From positions 5,828,001-5,892,000 of the forward strand of contig NC_092806.1 in NCBI RefSeq assembly GCF_040954645.1: a stretch of 64,000 nucleotides of DNA, written 5' to 3'. The translations under genes were made by a program, and so were the position numbers. Positions 19,838 to 31,079 of this stretch are shown here, piece by piece. Within the stretch, counting starts at the first letter, position 1, and each line of letters starts with the position of its first letter. The notes beneath the pieces are model-generated. The model saw only the letters and a program-made list of their open reading frames with translations, searched no databases and was not told where the DNA came from. Source of the DNA: Diabrotica undecimpunctata (Eukaryota > Arthropoda > Insecta > Coleoptera > Chrysomelidae).

Positions 19838-22800
19838 GTAAGTTTTTTCAATATACAATTTACTTTTATACACTCAGTTCGTACTTGGATGTACTATCCT
19901 TGGAATTATTCTCTTTTTTATTTAACAATAAAATTTTACCAGGGGTGTGTCACTTCACCTGTATCTTCATCTGCAAAATTCGGGGGCCCCCTTCCATTTG
20001 TTTATAGTAGGCGATTTATTTCCCAGTAATTCTATACTGAATTTTGCCGATTCGCTGGTCTAGACGAGAAAATGAGGCCAGCAACCTGTATTAGAATTTT
20101 AAATCACTCCAAACCTGCGATGATTTAAAATATAGCTCGATATTATTTGGTAGGTTATACTTTTCTGTAGCTTAAAATATCGACATGGAAAAATACCACA
20201 ATAAACACTCCTACAAAGAGTGGGTTTATTTTGAATGAAGGATTTTAAAAAATTAAAATTGGGACAATTTAACAAATGCAGTGTTTTTTGGTCAATTTCA
20301 ATGGAGGTTACTGTATGACATTATCAAATTGACTTATGTATAGATGATGATCTCATCTTCAAATGAAAGTTGTTTAGTTTGTACAGTGGAACAAAGGTGT
20401 CTGATGGAATTAAATTTATTATGTAATTGGTTACAATGAATCTAAATGATTATAATTTACAGCTTTATTTATATTTCTGGCAATAGGTTAGGACAGGTTG
20501 TGTTCAATAATGAAAGAAATGGCTTGTTTATTTTTGTACACTCCAGGTGTATTTATTTAGTAGATTCTTTCATAGCAGGAGGAAAGTGCTGCCTAGAAAA
20601 AGTATTTGTAGGTTTCCATGCTACATCAAAATATGAGATACATGTTTTTACTACACAATACAGATTGAAATTACTTAATAAAACTTGGTTTTTAACTTTC
20701 ACAATTTCTTTATATAGTGCATAATCATTAGTAAGTGAAGCAGAATTCATTAATATAAATTTCATCTCCCTAGACACGGTTCCGGTTTATTAAACTAGTA
20801 CCAACACTTTACCAAAATCCATATATTTTATATACCATCTAATTCATATTGAATTAATATCCTTGATTTATGATGTATCAGTGTAGTTCATTCTCCATAA
20901 GCATTTAGGGACACATAATTTTGCTATTAAACTAATTATTTTTTTTCTTCATGTGTAATACTTATGTGAAATGCATTTTCAACTAATATTATGGTTAATT
21001 CTCATTAAATATAGTAAACAATTTATAAATACTACAAGAAAATAACTTCAGAACCTCTTATCATATCTTAAAATATATAATTTCCCAGCTAATGTAACAT
21101 AGCAAGTAGACGAATGGCAAAAAACAAATTTATTTCATATAATACTTACTTCTTATCTAGAAGTACTTAAATATTTTTTAATTAGATTTTCGACTTCAAA
21201 TATACTTACAAAATTTATATTAATGATTTGTGTGTATAATTTTATCAATACCAATATTGTTATCAGCATTGTATTGATAAGTAATTGAAAATAAGGTTTA
21301 ATAAAACCTAGTGAGATATATACTGTATGTATACACATATTTTGCAAAAAATGGAATGGTGTGTGTTTTTATATTGTCTATCACTACATATATATTTGCT
21401 TTATGAAAAATTAACTTATCTAGAAGAGATAAGATTAATATACAATTAGATAGAATGGTATATTTTTGTCATAAGTGAATACTATTAATAATTTCATATA
21501 AAAAACAACTCATAGTAACTAAACCAGGAGCCTAACAAATATATAAATGTTTCTAGGCAAACAAAATGAATAATATATCTTAAATACATTGACGGACCCT
21601 GTTGGATACTTACTCTCGTTGTTGCATTTACCATACACTGTTGAAGTACTTAAATATATGATCTCTCTGTTCTTTCCCTTGAAATTTTCAGTGCATCTGG
21701 AATTTAGCTCTATATCCCGTTTAGATACAAACTTATCTAACGCTTTCAGATTTCAATACTCTCTTTGAACAATCTTGGATAGTAAATTCCTTCATTGTTG
21801 TACTGTTTAGATGTATATATTGTTTTATGCCCCATATAACAAAAACTTAGCTATAATGAGACAAGTCAAGGATAGACAGCATTTTATGACCATTTTCTTC
21901 AAAACTGTGGGAAAAATGATCATATGGTATAGATAAATGCTGTGTTAAAGGGACATTTTCCTTGTGAATCTTAAAGAAGGCTTTAGTAAATTGTTCTTTA
22001 ATACAGCCAGCCCCTACAAGTTTATTAGTTCTCTCAAAACAGTTCCAATGGGGTCATGTTTCATTTTATTGTAGGTGTCTGTTTCCTACAGCTCTTTAAT
22101 TTTAATTGGATTGTTATAATCTTTGGTTTTTAGTGCAACTTTGGCATTGTCTTTATTAGCAGGTAAAATTATAATATCTTAATCAGCATTTAGGATTTTT
22201 AGTGGCAAAAAAAGAGGTGGCTCTCTTTTCCAAAATCGTAAGATTGGTTTTTGAGACAGATTTGGTCACCTAATATTGTTAAAATTCTGACCTGGATTTT
22301 GTCTGCAATATATACTGTAGTTTCTCTATTTCCTGATCTTACAGTACCAATTCTGAACTTTTGTAAAAAAAAATATGAACAAAATGCATTATAATGTATG
22401 GGAACATCCATAAACTACATTGTAGTGAAGGGGAAGGGGGGACTTTGCTTATTATAACGTTATACAACAGAAGGTAAGAGACATGAGTACACATATCTGA
22501 TGTCATTTGGTGTATTTTAATTTATTGCTATTGTCTATAAATATAACTTTTTACTGGCTTCTACCAGGGAGCAGCATTATTCAAAGTATCAGATAATCAT
22601 ATAAACATGTAAAGTCAAAAACATAAAAATGAAGTTTTATAGGTAATTTTAAAAAATATAGAATTAAATTTTTTAGAAATCACTGAAAAAGGGGTCATGA
22701 ATTGCAATTACGATGTCGACATGAGGAAGGGGATTTACTGTTAACATTGCTTTACGACAAAGGATGGTGGTAGGGTATTAAAAAGTCCAAATTGTTTAGG

Positions 22801-23227
22801 GCCTAGTTTATGGATAATAATAAAAGAAAGTAATGGATGTTCCCTTTACAGAAGTTCATTTTTGTGTAGAGTGCATATGTATAACATGATCATGGGCAAG
22901 AGTTATTAATAACACTATATTTGAGACTTCATGGTAATTTTTGAGATTTGGTTGACCTACGAACTTTTAATGAGAAATTTTCTCAGAATCAGTTGTAAAA
23001 GCACAGTTGAAGGCTACACACCCGATTGTTAAATTTGTTATTGTGCAAATACCTCGTTTTATACCGACTGTTCATTCAACCACACCAGTATAAAAGTTTC
23101 GTCAATGATACAATTTATAATTTTTATTTTTGTGCCATTTGTGTATTTCTTTATTATGTTTTATGGAAAAATATTTTGAAGATACCTTACCTCTTTTGAT
23201 TTATTGTTTGGAGATTCATCTTTCCAG
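19838..23227 (+). other. Probable first intron of hpo
   Basis: It runs from donor gtaagt at 19838 to acceptor AG at 23226-23227. It is AT-rich with no recognisable gene. A 74-residue minus ORF at 20553-20777 is open but matches nothing I know. Confidence 0.45.
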
Positions 23228-23313
23228 GTACTGGCCACTTCGGAGTCCCACATCCAGACTGGAACACACCACATATTATGTCAAGAAGGCTGAGAAACTA
23301 ATACACCGACAAC
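23228..23313 (+). other. hpo 5'UTR, second exon part
   Basis: This stretch lies between acceptor ttccag (ending 23227) and the ATG at 23314. Its base composition rises sharply in GC compared with the intron, consistent with exon sequence. Confidence 0.6.
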
Positions 23314-24762
23314 ATGACTGCAAACAAGTTAAAGATGCTATCAGAAGAGAGCTTGACGAGGCAACCAGAAGAAGTTTTTGACATAATATGTAAGCTGGGC
23401 GAGGGCTCCTATGGAAGTGTCTTCAAGGCACTTCACAAGGAGTCTGGGAACGTTGTGGCCATCAAGCAAGTACCTTTAGATACTGATTTACATGAAATTA
23501 TAAAGGAAATTTCTATTATGCAACAATGTGATAGTCCTTATGTAGTTAAATATTATGGTAGCTACTTCAAGAATACAGATTTGTGGATTATCATGGAATA
23601 TTGTGGAGCTGGATCTGTTTCAGATATTATAAGACTGAGGAAGAAAACTTTGACTGAATGCGAGATTGCCACAATTCTTTCTGATGCTTTGAAAGGTCTT
23701 GAGTATCTTCATGCCAACAGGAAGATCCACAGAGACATTAAAGCTGGTAATATTTTGTTGAATTCTGATGGACATGCCAAATTAGCTGATTTTGGAGTTG
23801 CTGGACAACTAACTGAAACCATTTCCAAGAGAAATACTGTGATTGGGTCCCCATTTTGGATGGCTCCCGAGATTATTTTAGAAATTGGTTATGATTGTGT
23901 AGCTGATATCTGGAGTATTGGTATTACTGCTTTGGAGATGGCAGAGGGAAAGCCTCCCTATGCAGATATACACCCGATGAGGGCTGTGTTTATGATTCCT
24001 ACAAAACCGCCTCCCTCTTTTCGTGACCCTGACAGATGGAGTGCTGAATTTATCGACTTCGTCAGTGTGTGCCTAGTGAAAAATCCCTGTGATAGAGCTT
24101 CTGCTACAGATCTGATTCAACATGTTTTCTTGCAAAAATCGAAAGGGCCTAATGCCCTCAGCCAAATGATCGCTGAAGCTTGTGAAATTAGAAAGAATCA
24201 GAAGTACACGAGAATGCCCCTAGTTGGTGTTATTCTCGAACAAAATGAATCTGAAGCCACTTTGGTACCAAACAAAGTTCCTAGCCAAACGGGCACAATG
24301 ATTACTCTCCAGTCAGATCTCGGTACCATGGTTGTGATAAATAGCGACGACGAAGACATTGAAGGAACAATGAAATCTCCTGAAACCAAAAAATATAAAC
24401 CGCCATTTCTCGAGCACTTTGATCAAGATCAGACCGAAAAAGATAAAGAACACTCGAACAAAGCCCAGGCACCAGCTACTGAAGGTGCTTCATCTTCGGC
24501 AGTTGCAGGTCCCTCTGTAGCTCAAAGAGTATCTCATGGTTATTCCGAACCGCTCGACGTCAAATTGGATCGCATTCGACCAGTCGACTGCAATTTCACT
24601 TTTCTTAAAGACCTTAATTATGAAGAGTTGAAAGAGCGCTTTGAGCTGTTGGATGCAGCCATGGAAAAAGAAATCGAAGAGTTACAGCGTCATTATTCTC
24701 TTAAGGCCCAGCCTTTGGAGAATGCTATCCATATCAAAAGGGAAAGAAACAGAAACTTTTAA
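23314..24762 (+). CDS. hpo: Hippo / MST1-2 serine-threonine kinase
   Basis: This is the core kinase of the Hippo growth-control pathway: with its scaffold Salvador it phosphorylates Warts and Mob and so restrains Yorkie. The frame is 482 residues without an intron; vertebrate MST1/2 are of nearly equal size. Kinase landmarks: G-loop GEGSYGSV (29-36), ATP lysine K51, catalytic HRDIKAGN (139-146), DFG (159-161), activation loop KRNTVIGSP with T175, and APE (184-186). The linker has TGTM and LGTM sites (326-339), like the autophosphorylated Mob-binding TM motifs. The C-terminus, about 427-475 (FTFLKDLNYEELKERFELL...), is the SARAH dimerisation helix. The usual threonine after IG is serine (S179). 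The ATG follows a 86-nt spliced leader. All catalytic residues are intact. Confidence 0.96.
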   Translation: MTANKLKMLSEESLTRQPEEVFDIICKLGEGSYGSVFKALHKESGNVVAIKQVPLDTDLHEIIKEISIMQQCDSPYVVKYYGSYFKNTDLWIIMEYCGAGSVSDIIRLRKKTLTECEIATILSDALKGLEYLHANRKIHRDIKAGNILLNSDGHAKLADFGVAGQLTETISKRNTVIGSPFWMAPEIILEIGYDCVADIWSIGITALEMAEGKPPYADIHPMRAVFMIPTKPPPSFRDPDRWSAEFIDFVSVCLVKNPCDRASATDLIQHVFLQKSKGPNALSQMIAEACEIRKNQKYTRMPLVGVILEQNESEATLVPNKVPSQTGTMITLQSDLGTMVVINSDDEDIEGTMKSPETKKYKPPFLEHFDQDQTEKDKEHSNKAQAPATEGASSSAVAGPSVAQRVSHGYSEPLDVKLDRIRPVDCNFTFLKDLNYEELKERFELLDAAMEKEIEELQRHYSLKAQPLENAIHIKRERNRNF

Positions 24763-24867
24763 AAGACTGCTTCAACAAACATGAAATGCCAGGCCTTGGG
24801 ATGTTTTATCTGAGTGAAGTGCGAATATTTTGCTATTTAAATATATTTATTCTTGTATTAAGCTACT

Positions 24868-24873
24868 AATAAA
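24868..24873 (+). promoter_or_regulatory. hpo polyadenylation signal
   Basis: AATAAA lies 106 nt after the hpo stop codon; it is the first canonical signal downstream. Confidence 0.6.
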
Positions 24874-24899
24874 AGATGCATTGAGATTTGTACTCCTTA

Positions 24900-25785
24900 T
24901 AATTGAGTTTTTTCTAATCATTTATTTTGTTGGTGCATTCAAGAAGCATTGTTCATTGATTTTAGAATGTTCTCTTCATTCATATTTGCCTCGCTCACTC
25001 TTATTTTGAAAAAATATCCTAATGGAATCTGATTTAGTCATAACTTTCATTAAAAAAGTGAATCAACCCCATTATTTGCACCATGCATTAGCGTAAATAG
25101 CGGTATTTATTTACTGAGGCGTTGTAGATCACTCATAGTCCTTTAGACACTGCATTGTTTTCATCTTCTGTCTTGTCTTACTAAAAGCTTTAGAATGAAT
25201 GGTTTCTCTCGTCAGAGTCGCACATTTTGGGTGAAGGTTAATACTGGATCTAGGTGTCGCCTAATATATGGAGCTGAATCATCTTTAGCTTCCACTCAGT
25301 CATGGCAAATGAGCAAGAAGAGCTCTCCAACATGCTGAGGCCTCGCTACTCTTGAAGGAATTTATTGAGAGAAATGAAAATATCTGACTGAAAGTCACTT
25401 CCCTTTGTTGAAAGTAAACTTACTACTGTTTAGATTTTTTTCAGTTAAGTAAAGACATGATAGATGGAGTCAGATCTGGCAAATAAGGGTGTACGAATAA
25501 AGTTACTTGACTTGGACTTTGAAATAATAACAGATATTGAAATCCGATTGGAAGAAGGTTTTTGTTATGCCACCATTTGTCAACTAAATTATAAACAGAC
25601 ATGTCACATATTTTTTGCAGTGGTTTAGTTTGGTTGTTAGATTGGCATTTTAGAATGATTTTTTTTTTGGATAAATTTGTATTATACCACACCAAAACCA
25701 GATTTGTATTGAATGCAGTATAGTTTTTTAAATCGACTGTATGTGGCAAATACATATAGAAAGCTACCATAATTGAGAATATATC
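24900..25785. other. Gap downstream of hpo
   Basis: I see no gene. The sequence from about 25440 leads into a mariner-type relic on the minus strand. Confidence 0.5.
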
Positions 25786-26339
25786 TAGAGGGTCTTTAAT
25801 CAAACGCGTCCTAAGAAAATCCCACAAGAAGTAGTCTAATGTGAACAAATCGCTTGATTTCGGTGGCCAGTTCATATCGCTCTCACGTAGATGACCATGT
25901 CCCCGAATCTCCCGTGAAGAATGTCCAATGTGACACATACAGCTCTCCTTTTAAAACTACATGTCGTTTGGGTCCATATTATCCAATTCACGCCAGTTGG
26001 TAATCATGGTTAATGTCGTTCTCAAAGAAATATGGACCTATGACACTGCTAGCCTAAAATCGACACCGAACAGTGACGGTTTCGGGGTGCATTGGAACTT
26101 AGCTGGGTTGGTATCGTCCCAAATTCGACAATTCTGTTTGTTGATATACCCAATTATCTAAAAATGGGCCTTAATTGCTGAAGGTGATTTTTCGGTGAAA
26201 ATTAGTGTACCCCATTTCGCGAACATACGTTGTTGTCCATGGTCGATTCGATTAAATCGACTGCCTCGGTTTCTTCTGTATACTCTAACGGACAGCGGCG
26301 ATGTTTTCGACCGATCTTGCATTTCGTCGATGTACAGAT
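25785..26339 (-). pseudogene. mariner/Tc-type transposase relic, C-terminal part
   Basis: Minus-strand frames give IGYINKQNCRIWDDTNP, VIGPYFFEND, LRESDMNWPPKSSDL and TLDYFLWDFLRTRLIKDP. These correspond to the WLNGYVNKQN, GPYFFEN and WPPRSCDLTPLDYFLWG blocks of arthropod mariner/IS630-type transposases. There are many stops. The relic is interrupted at 26340 by another transposon and its N-terminal side resumes at 29181. Confidence 0.75.
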
Positions 26340-29180
26340 CGACTGGTCCAACGAAGACTGTAGTAACTCATTTTTTATGTAATTGAGATAATTATAAAAA
26401 TGTATTTACACTGTTACCAAAATTCATTAATCTATTAAATGGATGTTTTTATAGCATTAAGTGATACTTTTAATAATGATCTTACAAGGGTAAAACAGAT
26501 TTAAGACAGAAATGGTCATAAGTGACTTTTGAATGAGTTACTATAGTTTTCGATGGAGATATTTTTAAAGTAATAAATACCAGAATTATTTGTTTCTTAA
26601 CTTTATTTATATAAAATGCTACATTTTGAAGAAGCTACTGATATAATTTGCAGTTGAATATTTTAATTCAATTTTCCTCATCCGACTCTTCTTCGCTCTC
26701 AACTGAATCAACTTCGAGCTCGACTTTAGGAGGTACATAACTCTTTGAATTAAGATTTTTATAAAATCCATGGTACATTGTGGGTATTTTGCCGGTATTA
26801 CACAGCCACAGTAATCATTTTAGCTTTTTTTCTTCAATTGGTAATGGTGCATCATACAGTTTCGGTGGAAATTTGATAGTAGTGGAAGGCCGTCCTCTGC
26901 ATTTTCGATTTAATTTTATGTCACAACCTCTAAAACCATCATCGAATTCGTATTTAAACATTATAGAATTTTGGTGTTCATGCGAAAATTTTATTTCTCG
27001 TATTTTGCTAACTTTTATTGATTTCTTTTCGTTGTCAAGTTTCCAATTCTCGGTATCAGTCAGTTTTTTAAAATTAAAAAAATTATCTTGGGACATTTCC
27101 GTAACATCATAAACTCTTCCTGTAGTTTTAGCCATTCTAATTAATGTAACCCACTGTTTTGGCACATATACAACCGATTGCCTTTTCTTTGCATTTTCGA
27201 TAACAGCATGCATACTGTCACCCTCGTTCTGAGTGTGGCCTTTTTCCAGAAATCTGTGAACAATATCAATATGAAAATGAGCAGCAGCAAAAGCAAACAT
27301 CGAAAACACAAAACGATTCCTATTTTGTCCTCCACAGTTGTCTGAGTAGAATATTATCGTTTTAACACTTTGTTGTGCCTTGAGATCTAAAAATTTCCAG
27401 AGGCAACTGGCAATTTCATTAGGACCTCTTTTAGCCACCTGCTCGTGCCATACATAGCAGTAACCCTGATTATTTCCAACATCATAAACTGTAAAGTTAT
27501 ATGTAGAGTATTTGCTTTTGTAGTAAAAATCACTTACGTTAGACAAAGGGGTAGCTAAAACCTTTTGAAGGTCAAAGCAAGCCACACACAAGCTCTTATC
27601 ATCTAGTGCAAGCTGTTTGTCTATGTCTTTTAAGTTTCTGATAACTTCTTTGTTTTTCATTTGACGTGGCAGCTGTAGTGATGTTATTTTTTTCGCAATG
27701 CTCGTTGTACAATCGGTACATTTTCTGGATAGTTAGCCCTTCTTCAAGGTACATCTTCATCGTATTCTTACGGGTATAATGGGAAGGTACTACAGGAAAC
27801 TGATTTATGTGATTTTTTACGTTGTCTATAAGTTCTGGTGATAGTTTATGTGGTCTGTTAGTGTGCTTTCCACGTTTATCTTCCTCTAATGATCCACCAT
27901 CTTTCAGTTTCCTTAATGCTGTAGTGATCCAAGTTTCTGAAACGTTAAGGGTTTCCAAAAACATAGTTTTGCAAACACGTTGTTTTTCATTGCGAATGTA
28001 GAAGTAATATTCTCGAGAGTAATTTCTTCGAGACCGTTGTTCTGCAGTAATAGTTACTTGTTTTTTGGCAACCTGTCTCACATGACGAGCAATAAAATCC
28101 CACTTTCTCGTATGATCTTTTAACTTCCAAAATTCATTGAAAAAAAGGTCTCTATCTTCTTTAGCTATTTTGGTAGCACATTTTAGTCTACATGTGTTTG
28201 TGCATGGTGCACCCATCTGTCTTCCTTTAATTTGAATACCTTTTCGATTTTCATGTTCAAATCCCAGGTTTAGACTTGTTTTAGATTTTTCATCCGCCCA
28301 CTTACTAACGTCTCTAATTCTTTTCCTACTTACTCTCTCTATATTGCCTCTGCTTCTTCTCTTTCTATTTGTGGTTGCTTCAGTTATATTCTTATTAGGT
28401 TCAATTATTACTTCAGGGATGTTTTTGTCTTCTATCGGAATGTAATCTGGGTCAGTATCAGAGTCTGCATGAAATGGTTCCTCATCACTTTCCTTCTCAA
28501 TTATTTCATTTTCATTCCTATTGGCTTCATTCTCTTCTAAGCTTACTAAAATTAAACAAAAATGAGGTAAATGCCTACGTAATATTTTTTCATGCGGAAT
28601 TTAAACCAACCTGTAAAACATTCAGGATTAATTAAGTCTCGTGGTCACCAGGATCTTCATGCCTTTTTGTATTTGCTTTCTTCTACAATACTTTCAGCAA
28701 TATGTTTACCTTAAAAAATAAGTAGGTTTTTACTTTGCTGTTATTATTTTAAATAAAGTTTATTATAAATTACCTTCAAAAGAACGATAAGAAATATCCG
28801 TTTCAGTGTTTTTATACGGTTTCTCAGCTAATTCCAATATTAACTCACTTCTGGAACACATTATGGCAATTATAACAATACTAAACTTTTGAACATAACC
28901 TTAAACTAACGCAGAATACCGTAGTAACTCATGTTACGATACCTATGCTATCGCCTCAGATAACAACGAAGACTATTGTAACTCAAGATACGATGATTTT
29001 CTACGGTTATTTTTCATAAATCGGGGATACTATAAAACTCTTACACGTAATATTGGTTGCATCTACGTTTACTGAGATACGATTCTTTCCTGGGGAAGAT
29101 ATCATTATGTTTTATTGTTTTGCGCTCGTAACTCAAAAAGTGGAAAATTTGAGTTACTACAGTCTTCGTTGGACCAGTCG
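26340..29180 (-). mobile_element. DDE-type DNA transposon with 31-bp TIRs and 4-bp TSD (Sola-like?)
   Basis: Ends 26340-26370 and 29150-29180 are perfect 31-bp inverted repeats, outer part CGACTGGTCCAACG. AGAT occurs directly outside both ends (26336-26339 and 29181-29184), a 4-bp target-site duplication. A TIR-like motif (acgaagact..tgtaactca) recurs subterminally at 28964-28985. The 2841-bp element carries a protein gene on the minus strand and lies inside a mariner relic. A 4-bp duplication fits the Sola superfamily, but I cannot confirm the class from memory. Confidence 0.85.
26815..28861 (-). pseudogene. Putative DDE transposase of the 26340-29180 element, frame-broken
   Basis: A probable first exon runs 28861-28774 (MCSRSELILELAEKP...; donor gtaatt). 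A likely middle exon near 28720-28613 carries a stop. The main body is open from about 28547 down to 27599: an acidic region, a CTNTCRLKC cysteine cluster, KRGKHTNRPHKLSPELIDNV and PSHYTRKNTMKMYLEEGL. A second frame covers 27660-26815 with CVACFDLQKVLATPL, FYSDNCGGQNRNRFV and FLEKGHTQNEGDSMHAVIE, suggesting an RNase H-like D, D, E set. The frames overlap by 62 nt, so a frameshift, and probably a loss of the Cys-rich part between them, separates them. Proteins with SDNCGGQNRN and GHTQNEGDSMH are widespread in insects, usually unnamed. The function as transposase is inferred from context. Confidence 0.6.
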
Positions 29181-29420
29181 AGATGTTAGTTGATGGTTGA
29201 CTGAACCTGTGGACTCAAATTTATCCACCACACTGCGAACAGTCTTCTCGGTAGGACAATAATACGACCATAAAATGGGCGACGCTTGCGGAACCATGCC
29301 ACGTACCTTTTTCAAAGACCTTAGGGCGTAATTTTCTACTAAGAGTGCTCAACTAGATTTGTCCAACTTCATTCCCCTCATATTCATTAAAATTTAAAGT
29401 AGTGAGGTTGTATTTATACC
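29181..29420 (-). pseudogene. mariner/Tc-type transposase relic, N-terminal part
   Basis: The minus strand reads TVRSVVDKFESTGSVNHQLT, the helix-turn-helix segment (VQRVVKKFEETGSV-like) expected upstream of the C-terminal part at 25785-26339. The two halves are split by the 26340-29180 element. Confidence 0.65.
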
Positions 29421-30060
29421 TTTTAAAAGCATATTTTTGTACCATAGTTTTACTGCCCTGTCTTAATTTTTGGCCATTGGTTTCTTTTTTCATGCTAAAT
29501 GTGTTATGTTAATGTGTTAGATTAGAAATCATCAGTAATTTTTCACAATTCGATTTAAATTTAACTATATCGTGGAGGCCTCAATTATCAACCGAAATAG
29601 ACTTAAAATTAGATTGTAATTTACCTCTTTCAATTTTGTAGGAAGAGCCGCAACCCGTTATATTTATTGTTTTATTGAACTCATACTAATAAACATCTTA
29701 CTTATATGAAAGAAATATCTGGCGGGCATGTAAGATCATAATTTTCCTATTCACGCGCCATTAAATATAGAATACCGGGCACACCTTCAATCAATTCATA
29801 TTTTACTCAATTTACGATATCTATCCTTGCGTTGCAAGCTTAAAAATACACTCAGATGCATCTGACTAGTTTAATAGCTTGCAAACACGTTCGAATTTAA
29901 TCGACTGGATAACTAAGAAAATAAACATTTACTCCTACGCATCCTGACGACCTATACGGTGCTATCATACCTATTAAAAAAGTATTTCTCTTAGATCCTT
30001 ATTGACAAAAACATTTAGTGGTATGGGAATAAAATATGTAATAGAAACTAAAAAAGTTAA
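29420..30060. other. Gap: no gene seen
   Basis: AT-rich sequence between transposon relics; I recognise nothing in it. Confidence 0.5.
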
Positions 30061-31075
30061 AGTACTTTAAAGAGTTACAGTACTTTATTGCTTTTCAAAA
30101 ATGTCCCACCAAGATCGATACACTTTGCGCACGTTCAAACCAATTGGTAAAACAGTTATTCCAGTCTTCAGTTGAAATCTGTAAAATCGTTGTTTTAGAG
30201 GTATCGATGGCTTCTTCAGGCGCCTGGAATCGCTGCCCTCGTATTGAATTCTTGATATTTGGGAACGTGAAGAAGTCGTTGGGACTTAGGTCGGGTCTAT
30301 GCGGTGGACGGTTTAACAATTCGATGTTTTTTGAAGCTCCAAAAATTCTATTGTCTTTTGGGTAATGTGAGCACTTGCATGTCCTGTTATAGAATGATTC
30401 GCATTGTGGGTGGCTTTGCTAATCAGAAGTAACCGTTCTTCGATCTTCTAAAGCAATTGTTGCCGTATGACCAGATATTGACACAAAAGTTGCGACCATT
30501 TTCTTTGACACACTTCGAGAACGGATCACTTTTGTTGGTTTTTCCTCAACTTAAAACAACCTCACAGCGGATTGGCGCTTATTTAACGGTTCGTAGGGGT
30601 AAATCCAAAATTCATCGTCACTAACAATACTATAAACGTTTTTTGAGCTTCATTTGTTGAACCGTTCCAATGTTTTGCGTCACCAATTGACGCAAACCGC
30701 TTTTTGCTCTTCTGTGAGCAAATGGATCCAACGGGAAACCAACTTTGTAATACCCAGTTCTTCATGTAGGATCTTTTGGATCGAAGTGTTTGAAATGTCC
30801 AAAGATGCCTCTATCTCCCGGTATATTACACGGCGATCATCCTTAATTATCTGAGGAACTGCATCAATGTTTTGCTGTGTGACTGCTGTTTTGGTTGGAT
30901 TCGTCGCTGAGACTGGAACGACCATGTTGAAATTCGCACTGCAAGCGGGAAATAGTTGATTGGTATGATACTTCATTCCCAAACACAGAAACCATTTCAG
31001 CGAGACATTGCTGTTGGGATAATCCTCTCTGAAAATTGTAAAAATTGTTCGGAAATGTTCTCGACTAAGATCCAT
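30060..31075 (-). pseudogene. mariner transposase relic
   Basis: It starts MDLSREHFRTIFTIFREDYP at 31075, then VTQQNIDAVPQIIKDDRRVI, YREIEASLDISNTSIQKILH and SRWIHLLTEEQKAVCVNW; the C-terminal frame has NRPPHRPDLSPNDFFTFPNI and KNSIRGQRFQAPEEAID. This is the order of an HTH_48 mariner transposase. Between the two parts the frame is lost, including the first and second catalytic aspartates as readable motifs. SPND is the third-acid position of DD34D mariners. It is an inactive copy. Confidence 0.85.
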
Positions 31076-31079
31076 TTTT

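Noticed and set aside
20446..20777. Opposing ORFs of 92 and 74 residues in the hpo intron
   Set aside because: No motif, no splice context and mutual overlap. Could be an old TE piece, but I cannot support it.
23130..23381. 83-residue ORF before hpo
   Set aside because: It spans the probable intron-exon border and overlaps the hpo start in another frame; a shadow of the 5'UTR.
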